A stretch of DNA of 64,000 nt from Neopestalotiopsis rosae (taxonomy: Eukaryota > Ascomycota > Sordariomycetes > Amphisphaeriales > Sporocadaceae), in assembly GCA_023078685.1 (NCBI GenBank), contig JALGAS010000008.1:2232001-2296000 (forward strand), written 5' to 3'. Position 1 is the stretch's first letter. The number at the start of each line of letters is the position of its first letter. Both the position numbers and the translations under genes were made by a program. Below the pieces are notes generated by a model that saw nothing but the letters and a program-made list of their open reading frames with translations, searched no databases and was not told where the DNA came from. Below, in pieces: positions 32,201-43,507 of the stretch.

Positions 32201-32691
32201 GGCTTCTTTTGTGGCGGCTTTTCCTTCGTCGCAACCGCTTTTGTGCCCTCGTAGTGGATGTTTTGTTGTTCGAGAACCTTTCTTAGGGCTGCGAGTGCTC
32301 CTTGTAGCACAGTCAGTTGCTGTTCTGTAGAGACTGGCGCATTCTTGTCGGCGGTTGGCTTGGAGGGCGATTTCTTCTTCTTTTTCTTGGCCTTGGGTTT
32401 CGAGGCTTTCTTTTTGGCAGGTTCTGATGAAGGCTCCGATCCTTCAGGTACGTCCTTGGGTGCATCTGCATCGAAAAGGCTGGCTGAAGTGGTGAACAGC
32501 CGGTTCTTCGTCTGCGAATGTACAAGTCGGCTAGAGGTGATGTTGTTGGAGCGCCCGCTCGCTGCGACCGACGGCCGGATTGCAGCAAGGCATGATGGGC
32601 AAGTATGTACTTTTCCAAGGCGGTGGATGGCCTGAGTTCTCAACCGCAGCATTGAGGCGATTTGGCAAAGTAAATCGTTGCTCCCGCGCAA
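29257..32691 (-). CDS. PET127: Mitochondrial RNA-processing protein Pet127
   Basis: Intronless, up to 1144 residues. The likely start is the second Met at 32652 (MLRLRTQAIHRLGKVHT), because the 13 residues before it add nothing to the basic, amphipathic mitochondrial presequence. An RLFTTSASLF segment is a plausible processing region. A Lys/Pro/Ala-rich low-complexity stretch precedes the Pet127 domain (about residues 338-705), which has ALFNPGVYHLQDPRSKVFNF, FLHYKDGVYAIDADKEFDSA, YRRVNSHQISEEERNADEAY and RPSNTPFMYAFVKPVTPEE. In yeast the protein sits at the inner mitochondrial membrane and promotes 5'-end processing and degradation of mitochondrial RNA. A 330-residue acidic Glu/Ala/Thr-rich insert follows. 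A conserved-looking tail (about 1040-1144) has a basic FQSCQKRRRTAYKF segment. Divergent from WDR83. Confidence 0.9.
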   Translation of the reverse strand: MRGSNDLLCQIASMLRLRTQAIHRLGKVHTCPSCLAAIRPSVAASGRSNNITSSRLVHSQTKNRLFTTSASLFDADAPKDVPEGSEPSSEPAKKKASKPKAKKKKKKSPSKPTADKNAPVSTEQQLTVLQGALAALRKVLEQQNIHYEGTKAVATKEKPPQKKPKKGSQKEAKTQSDQEPQETLAEATASPAEKLGSEATPEAAATAPGRGSKSSGRKPRRPKTSAKEKQDAQKNEDSELDAALLKNGVQIGALQKGLEKKRRKHPDAERELKSKPSKDARNASSEKPGVRKVKSKLLIRNVPSDLDGQALNISKINADEVDLVPIDKPQPPVASLSYGLDRALFNPGVYHLQDPRSKVFNFDPYLANIMPTEEFDFDALQQYITSSKDENLIGVAREHGKKYTGSTSSMTAVLSHFHYLLSSWREINSGMMSQEFEVPSKNFTASLRSPAATFLHYKDGVYAIDADKEFDSANILSMLGKSMEKLLTLPKEEYEKYRRVNSHQISEEERNADEAYHYTGLGDFMMRSQLDAYDPRVPGTGMFDLKTRAVISIRMDVRGYEKGLGYELRHRHGNWESYEREYHDMIRAAFLKYSLQVRMGRMDGIFVAFHNTQRIFGFQYIPLSEMDLSLHGTTDTALGDKEFKLSLTLLNQLLDRATEKFPEQSLRLFVETRPSNTPFMYAFVKPVTPEEIEMVQNKNKASVEMVENELRGITDSTVPEASEEAEIEGRADEAEVEELTNEAEAVEEQRETELEEGEEEDEGDDVVSWDEIQLMVEDAMEDDELGIGAVRQAIEEALEESGLLEVQSPEEARGYVDALLSAVTGGSQQATAESTNLADDEAQATSEPEATEVETAAPITTEAETVESENTGTVAAESEQTEAKPELTPEEVAPQESPAEEILGESETKDAETKDSDGESTSPNMSTLSSLIVRMTRKIDEKGTSEEQPDATVSSKLKEFERVLSKIISESRDDDQTAGIDAVQGATDEALDSADKTAAETTADEAPTESVAGEVDSKAEAENQEPILGMVLTVRNKIDGKYVTRPEKLTKDDEWEVEYNIEELPTARAHRLFQSCQKRRRTAYKFTGRDAAWKEMFEGALPKYTQRGRDFRMQEEEEAKKRPIHVVGQEKPSSYQEVFGRHDD

Positions 32692-33168
32692 AGATTGTAG
32701 TGGTGAACACGGTAAGTACTAGCTATGGCTACATTTAGCACTCGCTACCCACTACTATGACGACTCCGAGCTCCCAAACTTTTTTTTCTAGGCGGCGCGT
32801 CTTATCGCCCTTTGCGCCGCGGTTATCATGGACAGGGATGCACGACCTGAGTGACCTGTCTGCCTAGCGCGATCTAATCAAGTCCACTGATGTCCTCCGT
32901 AGAGGAATCTACGTACTCAATTCAATTTAGCGGCAAATGGTTTCTCCGTATATGATTCAAGGTACTCCCAATCATCAGCCATATATTGAACATCTTTATA
33001 GTCTTGTTGCTTTGCAACATCATTGAAGACAAGTCAAAGGACGAGAATATAAGCCAGCCGCCAGATCGCGTGCTTCTCGACATGTGGCGACCTTGAGTGG
33101 CTGTCGAATTTCTGTCACCAAATCTCAGTCCATGCCTCTCGGTCATGGGTAGGACGCAAGAGAGGACA
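32692..33168. promoter_or_regulatory. Bidirectional promoter region PET127/WDR83
   Basis: About 480-520 bases between divergent starts. No specific site is claimed. Confidence 0.4.
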
Positions 33169-34305
33169 TGCCTTTTCCTGACAGACCTGTAGCCCATCTT
33201 CTTGGGTCAAATGGTAAGTCGACTTGAGCAACATGATATTATCGGTTCCTCAGACTAACACAAATCAGGCCCCGTTCATGCAGTTGCCTATTCGGCCTCG
33301 CCAGGGACATATATCCTAACAGGCTCATCTGACCGTTCGGTCCGCCTGTATAACCCAGCGCCAAGCACTTCGGTACTGCCGCAGAACTCCTATATTGCCA
33401 AGCAACAAGCGGCGCCACCCATTCCGCAGGGCCGCCTGATTCAGACGTACAGCGCGCACGGCTACGAGGTTCTGTCGCTCTCCGTGAGCGCCGACAATGC
33501 GCGCTTCGCCTCGGCCGGCGGCGACCGCTCGCTCTTCCTGTGGGACGTGGCCACGGCGCAGACCATCCGCCGGCTGGGCGGCAACCAGCAGTCGCACACG
33601 GCGCGGATCAACACGGTCGCGTTCGCCGGCGACGACGACAGCCTGCTCGTCTCGGGTTCCCTCGACACCAGCGTGCGCATCTGGGACCTCAAGTCGGGCT
33701 CGTTCAAGCCCGTGCAGGCGCTGACCGAGGCCCGGGACAGCATCTCGGCCGTCGTGGTCAGGGGCGCCGAGATCGTGACGGGGTGCGTCGACGGCCGGGT
33801 CCGGACATATGACGTACGCATGGGGAAATGCGTTACAGACGCCATTGGGCCCTCAGTAACTTCCTTGTCGCTCTCCAAGGATGGAAATGCCCTCTTGGTC
33901 GGTAGTCTTGACAGCAAGATACGATTCATGGACCGCAAGGACGGCACGTGTTTGAAGACATACGCCGACCCAGATTTTCGTAATGAGGAGCTGAGAGTGC
34001 AGAGCATCCTGGGGGGGAAGGAACAATTCGTCCTTGCTGGTGATGAAATGACGGCAAAACCCGGCAAGAATGGAGAAGGCAGACTTTGGGCCTGGGATAC
34101 CCTCACCGGCAACGTCGTTGCCAGGATCACGGTTCCATGGGGACCGGCTGGTTCAGAACCAAGAAAGAAGCTGATTGGAAAGGATGGCAAGGAAAAGGAG
34201 CGCAGCAATGTTCTGAGCTGTATCGCATGGAGAGCAGACGGATTCGGTGACCAGTTTTGTGTCGGTGGCACATCAGGCACAGTGACCGTGTTTGGATACC
34301 ACTGA
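33169..34305 (+). CDS. WDR83: WD40 repeat protein, WDR83/MORG1 type
   Basis: Two exons, 33169-33214 and 33269-34305, joined in phase 1 (GTAAGT donor, CTAAC branch point); 360 residues. The short first exon encodes MPFPDRPVAHLLGSN, and the join yields GPVHAVAYSASPGTYILTGS, the first WD40 blade. At least six blades are visible, with endings such as SVRLYNP, SLFLWDV, SVRIWDL, RVRTYDV, KIRFMDR and RLWAWDT. WDR83 homologues scaffold MAPK signalling in animals and associate with the spliceosome. In fungi the splicing link seems the safer inference. A variable Gly/Lys loop near residues 295-325 precedes the final blade. It converges with the mannosyltransferase. Confidence 0.85.
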
Positions 34306-34547
34306 TAATTCATTTTGCTATCATGGCCCTAAAGGCAACTCTTCATCTTTCGTTTTTTGTACATTTGTTGTCATGCGCCAATATTAGCGTAAAGAAATCT
34401 ATCAATGCCCGCCACGTACGCCAGGAACGCCATTTGCCCAAGATGCAATAGCCTATATCCTTCAAGACTATCCAGACTTTAATACACGCGGTGACATCTA
34501 CAACGTCGTAGACCAGAGCTCATGATTTTTTCCCCCTCTTGAATTCT

Positions 34548-35898
34548 TTAGCCCATACCGACATACTTGAACCAGTTTGGACGACAGTCCTCCTTGTTCA
34601 GCCATGCCTCGCCGTCAGTGAAACGGCCAGTGACACAGCCCTTGCACTTGGGCGAGTTGGGGCAGTTAAAGAAGGGAATGTGCTGATATCCGATATCGCG
34701 GAACCTGAAGATGGTCAGTAATCGTGGTATTTCACAATTGGCGGCATCCAAGACTGCACTTACCAGTGGATCTTGCTCTTGTCCTCAAACAGACCAAGCG
34801 CGATACTGTGTACTGGCGCATCACCCCATCTCTCGTAGAAGAAACCGCCAGCACGATCAAGGTGGTTGAAGTAATCCTCGTAGACCTGGCTCCTCCAGAA
34901 GGTCATATCGGCAATTTCGAAGTTGCTCCAGAAATGGCAAGTCGAGTAACCATTGGCCTGCTCGTTGTGACTGGGGCGGCGCTCCTTATCGGTCACCCAC
35001 TGGAGAGCATTGTTCTTGTGCAAGTAATGGGGGTGCTGGGCAATGAACTTGCTGGTCTCTGGCCACAGGGTGGGGATTGACTTGGGCGCATCGTAAAGGT
35101 TGATCGTGAAACCATATGTCTTGTTGTTGTCCTGCATATAACGGAATACATCATAATCAACGTCGCAGAAGAAGTGAACCTTGGGCTCAACGCGCCAGTA
35201 GAACTGCATGTGCTCGAGAGCTGGGTGCTTGTAGAAGAGGCCACTGTTCCATCGACACATTTGGTGGTATGAAAGCTTGTCGGCGTATTGAATATCGTTT
35301 TCCTTGAGAATCTTCATCGACTCCGTGTACAGATCGTCATTGATCCACGATGGCTTGTCCCAATGTTCGGCAGGAATGACCTCTGCAGTTTTGTTAGCTG
35401 TTGTCATTTCATTGCGCAAAAAGGACCCTACCATAGCGGCACTCTGCCTTTGTTGCGGCTTGAGTCTTCTTCTTGAACTCCTCGCTAAAGGGCACTTCGT
35501 TGAAGAAGGTCCAGGGGTAGTTGAACTTGTGGTTCCAGGTTCTCTCCAAATCTCCCATAGCCTGCAGCATGCCCTGCAACTCCTCATTTCGTACCAGGGC
35601 AAGCAGTGTCGCATTGATACGCGCCGACGGGTTCGCATCGGGGGCGTATGCGGGCGATACTCGAATGAGATTGCCTTCTGGCTCTCCCGTGGCTATAGAC
35701 ACGTGTTAGATGATGACAAGCAGGGCGCTCGCGACTGATGGGACAAGACTTACGATCCAGATTGGGATCTCGCTCGAGGTTCTTGATGGAATCACCGGGA
35801 CCCAAAGGTGTCGATGGCCGCCATATGGTATAGAGGAAGAAACACCACATGAGGATGGCGGCAAGGCCGAGGGCGCGGACCGGCTTCGCGATGGCCAT
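34548..35898 (-). CDS. Alpha-1,2-mannosyltransferase, KRE2/KTR family (GT15)
   Basis: Four exons, 35754-35898, 35432-35692, 34764-35382 and 34548-34704, joined in phase; 393 residues. This is a type II Golgi enzyme that adds alpha-1,2-mannose from GDP-mannose to O- and N-linked glycans of cell-wall proteins. The N-terminus has a short cytosolic part (MAIAKPVR), a membrane helix (about 8-26) and a short stem. The catalytic domain starts RINATLLALVRNEELQGML and holds FNYPWTFFNEVPFSEEFK, MCRWNSGLFYKHPAL, YWRVEP (197-202), FFCDVDYDVFRYM, CHFWSNFEI (284-292) and ERWGDAPVHSIAL. The C-terminus contains the Cys-containing HIPFFNCP and CKGC segments. All family blocks are present, so the enzyme looks complete. 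Which KTR paralogue it is cannot be fixed here. Confidence 0.93.
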
Positions 35899-36840
35899 GA
35901 TGTCGGCTTGTGTCGACTATCTACTGTCTGCGGCACATGAACGCGAGAGGTGCAGCCTTTGGTGTCGCGACTGAGTTGAGACTGGGGCTCACTTGGCGGA
36001 TTGGTGCGATCCCAGGTGAAAGTAAAGGAACAAGCGGGAAAGCAGATAAAAAAAAAGCTTAAAAGCTTGTCCGACGTGTCTCAATTGTTTGGTCCAACGA
36101 TGAGCCGTCCAACTAAGCAGCAGGAGCCGAGCAAAAAAATAGATGTTGGCCAGGCGTGCGGCTCGAAGGATGGAGAACTGGATGGTTTTGCCTTAGCTTT
36201 ACTCTGTAGTGTCCAAGGTAATAAGGTAGTATTATGGCTTATCGAATGTGGCACTGGAGCTTTTTGGGGGGTGGATATGGGACCGTTTACTCTGGAAAAT
36301 CCCACGTCGCAGCTTGACGCGGCCTCTGCTGGAGAAAAAGGGGGCGGCTGCTTCCACCATACATTCCGTCCATATCGTACTGTACTTTGACAGAGGGCAT
36401 CAGGCTTACGTAGGGACACTAGGTACCCGCGATTCGATACCTGTACTGTGTGAACGCAGCGCGGGGTCAGGGGGGGCTTACAGGCTCGACAGGTGCCGTA
36501 AACAGCTAAGGGAGGGCGCTGGACGCTACAGATGAATGGATGCCAAGGCACTGTGGAATGCCGGGACCCCACCCCAAGCTACAAACCTCTCCACGTAAGG
36601 GTGATAATCAATTAATGCAGGACTTGTCAATGGTGTAGTCAACACCCTGGTCCGTCGACAAAACACGGAGACCAGTCGCGTCTTTACGGCTAACGGCATT
36701 GACGTGCCCATGTCACCTCTATTGCATCTGGAATAGACCGAGAGGCTCGGATTTATCATACCATACTGGAGACAAGGCAGAGGCATGAATAGATAATTCT
36801 TGCTCCCTGCTAACTAGTAGTGGTAGCCTTGATCGCTGTA
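35899..36840. promoter_or_regulatory. Divergent promoter region mannosyltransferase/GCP5-like gene
   Basis: About 940 bases between divergent starts. Short overlapping frames at 36001-36572 lack any domain. No site is claimed. Confidence 0.4.
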
Positions 36841-39564
36841 ATGGCTTTTGCGGCAAGCTTGAGCGCTTGGACTGAGGAGCTCATTGAGGCTATCGTGACT
36901 CCGGTTTGTATATATTCCAGACCAGGTACAATTGTACGAAGACGAAAGAATTACTGACGACGACAGCAGCCACAACAACAGCAACAGCGACCTGGTCCCA
37001 AAAGACGAAAAACTCTGAGGGATTCTAGTCTACAGAAACTTCGGCATCACAATTTCTTACGCACCAACCAGTTTGATGTCGAGCACCAGCTCAATGGATT
37101 GGAGGAGCGCTTCCGGGTTTTGAACCGAGATGGACTCGCCGACGGTCTGCGCGACAGCCTGGACACATTGTCAACCATCTCAAACAAGCTTACTCCCGAT
37201 GTCCTGCATTTTCTCTTGGTATTAGCAGATCGACCTTTTGAAAATTCAAAACTCAAAGACCTGGAAGCTCTGCGACAGCCTGAGGAAGACCCGGGACTGC
37301 ATCTGAGCTGGGCAGAAATTGCCCATGAAGATGATTGGGCTGCAGACCGCGAACTATGGAGAAAGGTTGACTTCAGGGACGATAGTTCTGAAGACGAGCT
37401 CGTCGAAGACTCGGATGCATCGGAGCAATCTGCAAGCACATCGCCATCAAGCGTCGAGGCTCAGTACAGACGTCGACCAACAGATTTACTTCTCGGCCCG
37501 CAGGATGTGGATCTCAACCAAATCCGCGAGTCTCAGTCGTGGAGAATAGTGACGACCGAAGCCTTGTCCCAACATGACAAAATCGACATTACAGAACTTC
37601 ATGCTCTGCGAGAAGTCTTGTTCATGCTCAGAGGCTTAAGAAATGACTTATTCAATGCAGATTGCCGACCTTCTGCCAGATGCAAATTGCCTCATGCATC
37701 GTGGAAGTCATTCCAGACTGTACTGGGCACGTGGGGCGAGTTTGGGAGAAACCTTCATGTTCTGCGAAGGTTTACCAGGAAGGATCAGCAAGCGCCCCTA
37801 CTACAGGTGTTCCGGTCGGCTGTCGAAAACAGGTTACAGTTTCTTGATAACCAACTCGCAAACACCGAGACTGAGCTTGTGGACATTTGCGAAGACACTG
37901 TCGTCAGCCTCCTCCAGTTGGCTGAAGACTTGAGACCGTGCTTACAACCTCTCTGTGTACTATCACAAGTGGTTGACAAGCTTGAGAAGGAAAACTATCC
38001 TCATCCATTCCGATATCTTGAGCTGCTGTTTGATCGAATCAGCATCGCCCAGCTAGCAGGCGATAGTCAACTTTACCAGTCTCTGGGCACTATTTTCTTC
38101 GAATGCTTCAAGGTCTATCTCAGACCTATACGCCATTGGATGCAAGATGGGGTCCTTTTGCCAAATGATACCGCATTCTTTGTCGTCCAATCACGAGCTC
38201 AACTACCCCTGAGTCAAGTCTGGAGCAGTCAATTTGCCCTTCGCACATCTCCAGACGGATCTCTACACGCGCCCAGCTTCCTCCAGCCGGCTGTGGACAA
38301 GATCTTTGCTACAGGAAGGAGCGTGGTGGTTTTGAAAAACCTGGGCAAATTCAGCATCAACGACGATACTGCTTCCGAACCTTCTTTTGATTTTGATGAA
38401 CTCGTCACGTCTGGGCATGGGGAATATGCCCCTTTCCCCGACGTGTTCAGCACAGCCTTTGAGGCCTGGATGCAAAGTAAATACAATTCAGCCGCTGCCC
38501 AGCTACGACAGATTCTATTTGATTCATGCAGACTACGATCGGTTCTCTCCGATCTACATCATATCTATCTCATGATGGACGGGTCTTGTATTGATGCGTT
38601 TGCACAGCCCCTTTTCAACAATCTTGACCTTCTCAACGCCAAATGGCATGATCGTCTACTACTAACACAGACATTTCACGATGCTTTTAGGACAGTTGTG
38701 GATGTTGACCGCGTTGTGGTTACGACGGTCGGAGATGTCCCACAAGATGTCATTTCGGCACGCACAACTGTTCAAGAGTGCTTACCATGCATAACGCTGA
38801 ATTACAATATGAACTGGCCAGTCCGCATCATTATCTCTGATGAAAGCATAGCACATTATCAGGCCCTGTTCACTCTGCAATTACAGATCCAACGAGCGAT
38901 ATCCACTTTGCATAGAGTTCGCCCCAAGTTGCACAGCTCCTTCAACCTTAGTTACGAACAAGGACTATATTACAGATTGCGCTCCAAGATTCTATGGTTC
39001 TGCAATTGCTTGAAAACCTACCTCACGAATCTCATCATAGCGCCGCTTATTTCGAAACTTCGGCATGATCTGGACCAATCGCAAGACATCGACGCCATGG
39101 CTTCCATTCACACCACATTTACCAGATGCGTGCGGGAGGCGGCCTGCCTAAGTAGCAAACTCAACCCCATTCGGGAGTCAATGCTTGAAATTATGGACCT
39201 TGCGATATGCCTGGAGGATGCCCGAAAGACGGAAAGTGGGCGGCAAGGAATTGAATCTGACGAAGCGGCCAGTACTCTGTCGACTCCCATGAAATCAGCC
39301 AAGAACTCGAGGTACGCCGATGCTACCGAGGAAGAGGATAGCTCTTTTCTGGACGATCAGGAAAAAACCACAGGAAATCCTCCACAGAAACCGTACGTTG
39401 AGGTCCTCGCTGATATCAGCGTGGAATATGACCGACATCTCAAGTTTGTTAGCGGGGGCTTGCGAGGAGCAGCACGAGCAGCCAAAGATGACGCTGCTAG
39501 TAAATGGGATCTGCTCGCTGAGATGCTAGAAGTCGGCCTGGAACACGGTCACAATCGGTGGTGA
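36841..39564 (+). CDS. Gamma-tubulin complex component, GCP5-like (Spc97/Spc98 family)
   Basis: Two exons, 36841-36903 and about 36967-39564, joined in phase 0 through a GTTTGT donor, a CTGAC branch point and a CAG acceptor; about 886 residues. The first exon encodes MAFAASLSAWTEELIEAIVT. A Gln-rich stretch (QPQQQQQ) opens exon 2. The protein has the two GRIP regions of the family: an N-terminal helical part around LHALREVLFMLRGLRNDLFN and a C-terminal part with YNMNWPVRIIISDESIAHYQ, YRLRSKILWFCNCLKTYLTN and FTRCVREAACLSSKL. Such proteins join GCP2/GCP3 in the gamma-tubulin ring that nucleates microtubules at spindle pole bodies. Assignment to GCP5 (Mod21-type) rather than GCP4 or GCP6 rests on length and the N-terminus, so it is less certain. 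Confidence 0.85.
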
Positions 39565-41058
39565 GGGTCGGCTGTGGTGGCCGCCGTCTGTCGATCCGGA
39601 CCTGACATGAACATGTGGCATTGGAGCAGCATGGCTGGCCTGTGATTGTCTGCATCTCACTTAAGGTGTCGAATCTGTCGAAGAAAGATTGCTTCTCCAA
39701 CAGAAGTGGAGTGACGAAATATGACGAAAGACTACACCAGTGACCGATCTGACGCTCTGGTTGATGGGCCGATGGTTCATCGCTTCTTGGGATTTCTGGA
39801 ATGTTGCTATAGGCCCACTGACCCATTGGTCTCGGCTCTGCAACCTTCCCAGTACCAACAATGCAACTTGAGTCGAGTGGGCTGCCTGGTTGATTATGAC
39901 GAAAGCACGGGCGGATGCATTCGTTCGTCCCGAATATTGTGTGCGGCCCCCATGTTTGCCCATCAATAGTGTTACAAAACTTCAGGTACAATTGCTATTT
40001 TAATCTACCGACATCTGACATCACAACTGGGACACCCACTGGGACATACGACGTTTGTGACAGTGTTTGCTCAGCAACGGCGAAGAATATGACCTGTATC
40101 TCACATTCTTAACGATGTCTTACAACCAGCCTGTCAAAGAAATCAATATAGGCTGCCAAGCCGCCCATCAAGTAAGACCTGGATCCCCAGAGGAGGTTGA
40201 AATGTTCTTGTTGCGTCATAAGAAGCAACTGCAGATCGAGATCCATACTAAACCCTGTACGAGGCCGGGGTTGACCAAACTTATGCGAAAACTCTCCACG
40301 TTTCGGTAACCTGAGCCTTCTGCATGTAGCCGGGGCTTTACAGCCGATCTCTTATTCTAGTTCCTCGTGCTGGGTTGCCTATTATGTTGCAGTTTGTAGG
40401 TACTCTGATGTGAGTTGACTATGGAGGGTGGGACTTTTTGATTTGACAGGGAGATCATCACATCGACAGCAAGGTAGTATGCAGACTGGTAGCATTCCCC
40501 TTCTCAGATATTCATTAACATGGAGACCGGAGGAATTCTCGATAAAACAGAGAATCAGCTATTCTTCGGGTGGAGTTTTGACATCACTCGATCAAACTGA
40601 TATCATCTTGATCGTCTTGACAAGTGGTGCTGGTTTCTTCTGTCAGAGGTGACATCAGAAGAAATGTGGACCCGCGGTCCAGGCCCTTCAGTTCCTCCCA
40701 AACATGAACCCAGCCGACCATAAGGCTTAGCTAGTTAAGCCTCAAGCTAGTGATCGCTAGCGCAGATGTTTGAGGCTGAAAGTGCCACAGCCACAGACCC
40801 GCTTATTCTAAACTCCGATCTGAGGCTCTACCAGTGAGCAATCAGTATCGTCGATAGGCAGCTAACCACCAAAATCAAACATCACGACAGCCCCGTGAGT
40901 GCCATCACTGTAACCTGCGACGATTGTACGACGCGCACCTCGCGGCTACCTTCGATATTGGTCTCCTATCAACAGACTCGAACCTAGTCCGATCAAGTCT
41001 TGCTGTGCGACGCGCGACATCTCTACGAACCACCACATTCTTTCCGTTTTAGCCCATC
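39565..41058. other. Intergenic between GCP5-like gene and YJU2
   Basis: 1.5 kb. Only short frames: 40067-40309 plus encodes up to 80 residues without family resemblance, and minus-strand frames at 39497-39991 are not supported. A small palindrome with 7-bp arms lies at 40723-40742. The last 200 bases are pyrimidine-rich and likely the YJU2 leader. Confidence 0.4.
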
Positions 41059-41981
41059 ATGTCTGAACGAAAGGTTCTTGTAAGTTCTAAATCAACACCA
41101 CAGCCCATTTGATGAAAGCGCGATACTGACTGTGGCAGACCAAATACTACCCGCCGGACTTCGACCCGAGCGCGCTCACGAGAAAACGCGGACCCAAGCC
41201 CGCCGGCCCAAAAGTGCAGACGGTCCGTCTCATGGCGCCCTTTAGCATGCAATGTCTCCGCTGCGGAGAGTTCATCTACAAGGGCAGGAAGTTCAACAGT
41301 CGCAAGGAGACGCCCGAGAACGAAAAGTACCTGGGGATCCAAATCTTCCGCTTCTACATTCGCTGCACGCGGTGTTCGTCGGAAATCACCTTTGTCACGG
41401 ACCCGAAAAACGGCGACTACCGCTGCGAGCGCGGCGCCAAGCGCAACGTAGAGCCCTGGCGACAAAACACCGAGGACGAGACGGACGAGCAGCGCCTCGC
41501 GCGCCTCGAGCAGGAAGAAGAGGAGCGCAACGCCATGGTCGAGCTCGAGGCCAAGACGGTCGACGCCAAGCGCGAGATGGCCGTCGCCGATGCCCTGGAC
41601 GAGATCCGCACGCGCAACGCCCGACTCGAGCGCTCTGAGCGGGACGGCGTCGAGTTCACCGTTGCCGCGCCCGAGGACGACGAGGCGGCCCGGCAGGACA
41701 GGGAAGACGAGGAGGCGGCCAAGGCTGCGTTTGCGGCGTCGCGGCAGGGGCATGTGGTGGATATTGTGGATGAAGTTATAGAGGAGGAATTCGTGCTCGA
41801 CACGGACATGCCACCGCCGCCCGTGCCAACTTTTAGGAAGGCTGCGCCCGTCAAGAAAAAGATTGGCCCAACTGCCTTGGGTATCAAGAAGAAGGAAGCA
41901 GAATCTCAACCGCAGACCGTCAAAGCACCAGAGAAGAAGCCCATGGCCAGTCTGGTGAGCTACGATTCGGACTCAGATTAA
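41059..41981 (+). CDS. YJU2: Splicing factor Yju2 (CCDC94 family)
   Basis: Two exons, 41059-41079 and 41139-41981, joined in phase 0; 287 residues. Yju2 joins the spliceosome with the Prp19 complex and promotes the first catalytic step. The seven-codon first exon gives MSERKVL, and the join produces TKYYPPDFDPSALTRKRGP, the canonical start. A zinc site is formed by CLRC (Cys46, Cys49) and CTRC (Cys83, Cys86), with the conserved GEFIYKGRKFNSRKE between and ITFVTDPKNGDYRCERGAKR after. The C-terminal two thirds are an acidic, coiled-coil-prone tail ending LVSYDSDSD. Unusually high GC at third codon positions gives long shadow frames on the opposite strand. Confidence 0.95.
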
Positions 41982-43273
41982 TTTATAACCCCCCATCGGA
42001 TTATGCCTCAAGTTCAGCGCATAATAGGGGGGTTTTCGAAGATTTGTTTATAAGCATAGCGAAGGTTTACGGCGTTACAGGATGCTTTACAAATGAGATT
42101 TATGATATCACTACCATCAATACCCAACGATTTACACATTTGCAGAACCAGCACGTACTTTCACCTTCAAATTTTCGTGACCCCGACTCCTATGCTCTGC
42201 AGTACGGATACTCACCTAATCATCAGCCCATCAAACACCAAGCACACGAGAAGAGACTACAACCCTACAATCGCTCAACAAATCCGGATACTGGCCATGA
42301 TAGACAGAAACCCCTCAACGGGCACCAAAGACGCGCTATCATGTACACGAAACAGAACACATTTCGGCCGATTCCTTTACCCAAAATGGATTACCACCAC
42401 CGGGAAGCAAAGATTTGCAGGGCATCCTGGCGCCTTATCTTCTCCACTTTCTCATGGTAACACTTTTCTCGAGGTTCGGCAAGTTCAGAACTGGGAATGA
42501 AAAAAAGTCGGCAAGCCGGATTTCTTCTAAACCCCGCTCTCACTCCCCCAGACGGTAACGGCAGGACACGGTAAGAAAAGCTCGAAAGGTAAGAAAAAAA
42601 GGGAATAGGGGCTTTTGTGAGGGGTGTGGACACGCGGGCAATCCTGCCTCGCTGATCGGTGGCGAGAAAGCAAGGATGATTCGCGCCTGGCGCGTCGTTG
42701 GGCACATTGTCGCAGGTGTAAACCAGGGCAATTTACATGGGATTTCAAGGTTGTGGTGAACTTGTTCATGCAATTTCAAACTTTGTTGAGGTATAGTTGC
42801 TTGCGGACCATGTTGCACAGGTCAAAGTTGATACTTTTGTCTGCTGTTTAATTACAATGTCACAGAAGCATGGAGAAAAATGGAGAATAAAAATGTTTGC
42901 AGAAAATCGACATATTCATGTCATTGTTTTCATTTGATAACTCTCTTGTACTAGAGAAAACTCAGGTCGAATAGCCTGAGGGTCCTCAAAAAACCCAACC
43001 GAAACTCCGCGTCTATTTGCGTTGTATCCCATGAGTGCCAAATAACCAAACTCCAAGCTCCCATGCTGTGCAACCGGTAAAATGTTCCCCTCTGACGGTC
43101 ATTGTAGTCGTGGAGTCGTGAAGATTTTGCTCAGCTCCAAGGCGAGCGACAGCTTATCCGTACCAATTGGGACTTTGTCTGAAAATTGGCGCAGTTGTTT
43201 GCTGTCTGATATAAAACTTGTTGTGCTAGAGGCCTATGCGGCCAAAGCAGATATAAATAATAGTGTGACTTCC
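41982..43273. other. Intergenic: convergent 3' flanks
   Basis: 1.3 kb between the YJU2 stop and the stop of the small Ser-rich protein. A-rich and AT-rich with overlapping short frames at 42044-42851 and no domain. No repeat recognised. Confidence 0.4.
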
Positions 43274-43507
43274 TTAGTCGTGGTAGTCATCATGAGAGCT
43301 CTGCGACGACGACGACGAAGCAGTGCCGTTGGGCATGCTGGGAGTGCCGCGATCTGAGCGAGCACTGCGTCTGTGAGATGCTCTAGAGATCTCTTCCATC
43401 TGCTTCTTGGTATGTTGGTGCATGAAGCGGGCGTATGATGGGAGATCGCTGGGGGGAGCAGGAGAGAAGGGCAGAGCCGACGAGGTGTATGTGCCACGGG
43501 AAGACAT
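43274..43507 (-). CDS. Small Ser-rich protein, unknown function (77 aa)
   Basis: Intronless, ATG at 43507. It starts MSSRGTYTSSALPFSPAPPS, then DLPSYARFMHQHTKKQMEEI, and ends in a poly-Ser stretch and SHDDYHD. The protein is polar, with no signal peptide or membrane helix, and is probably disordered apart from a short helix around YARFMHQHTKKQMEEIS. The biased composition, sensible codon use and clean start favour a real gene over the overlapping frame at 43234-43497. I recall similar small proteins with an SPAPPSDLPSYAR-like core in related fungi, but this is from memory. The long AT-rich upstream region would suit an inducible gene. Function unknown. Confidence 0.6.
   Translation of the reverse strand: MSSRGTYTSSALPFSPAPPSDLPSYARFMHQHTKKQMEEISRASHRRSARSDRGTPSMPNGTASSSSSQSSHDDYHD

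Noticed and set aside
33462..34313. 283-codon frame antisense to WDR83
   Set aside because: It is a shadow of the GC-rich WDR83 exon, with Ser-rich composition typical of antisense frames and no domain.
41049..41909. 286-codon frame antisense to YJU2
   Set aside because: It overlaps the well-supported YJU2 exon completely. Leu/Arg/Val-rich antisense of Glu/Lys codons, no domain.
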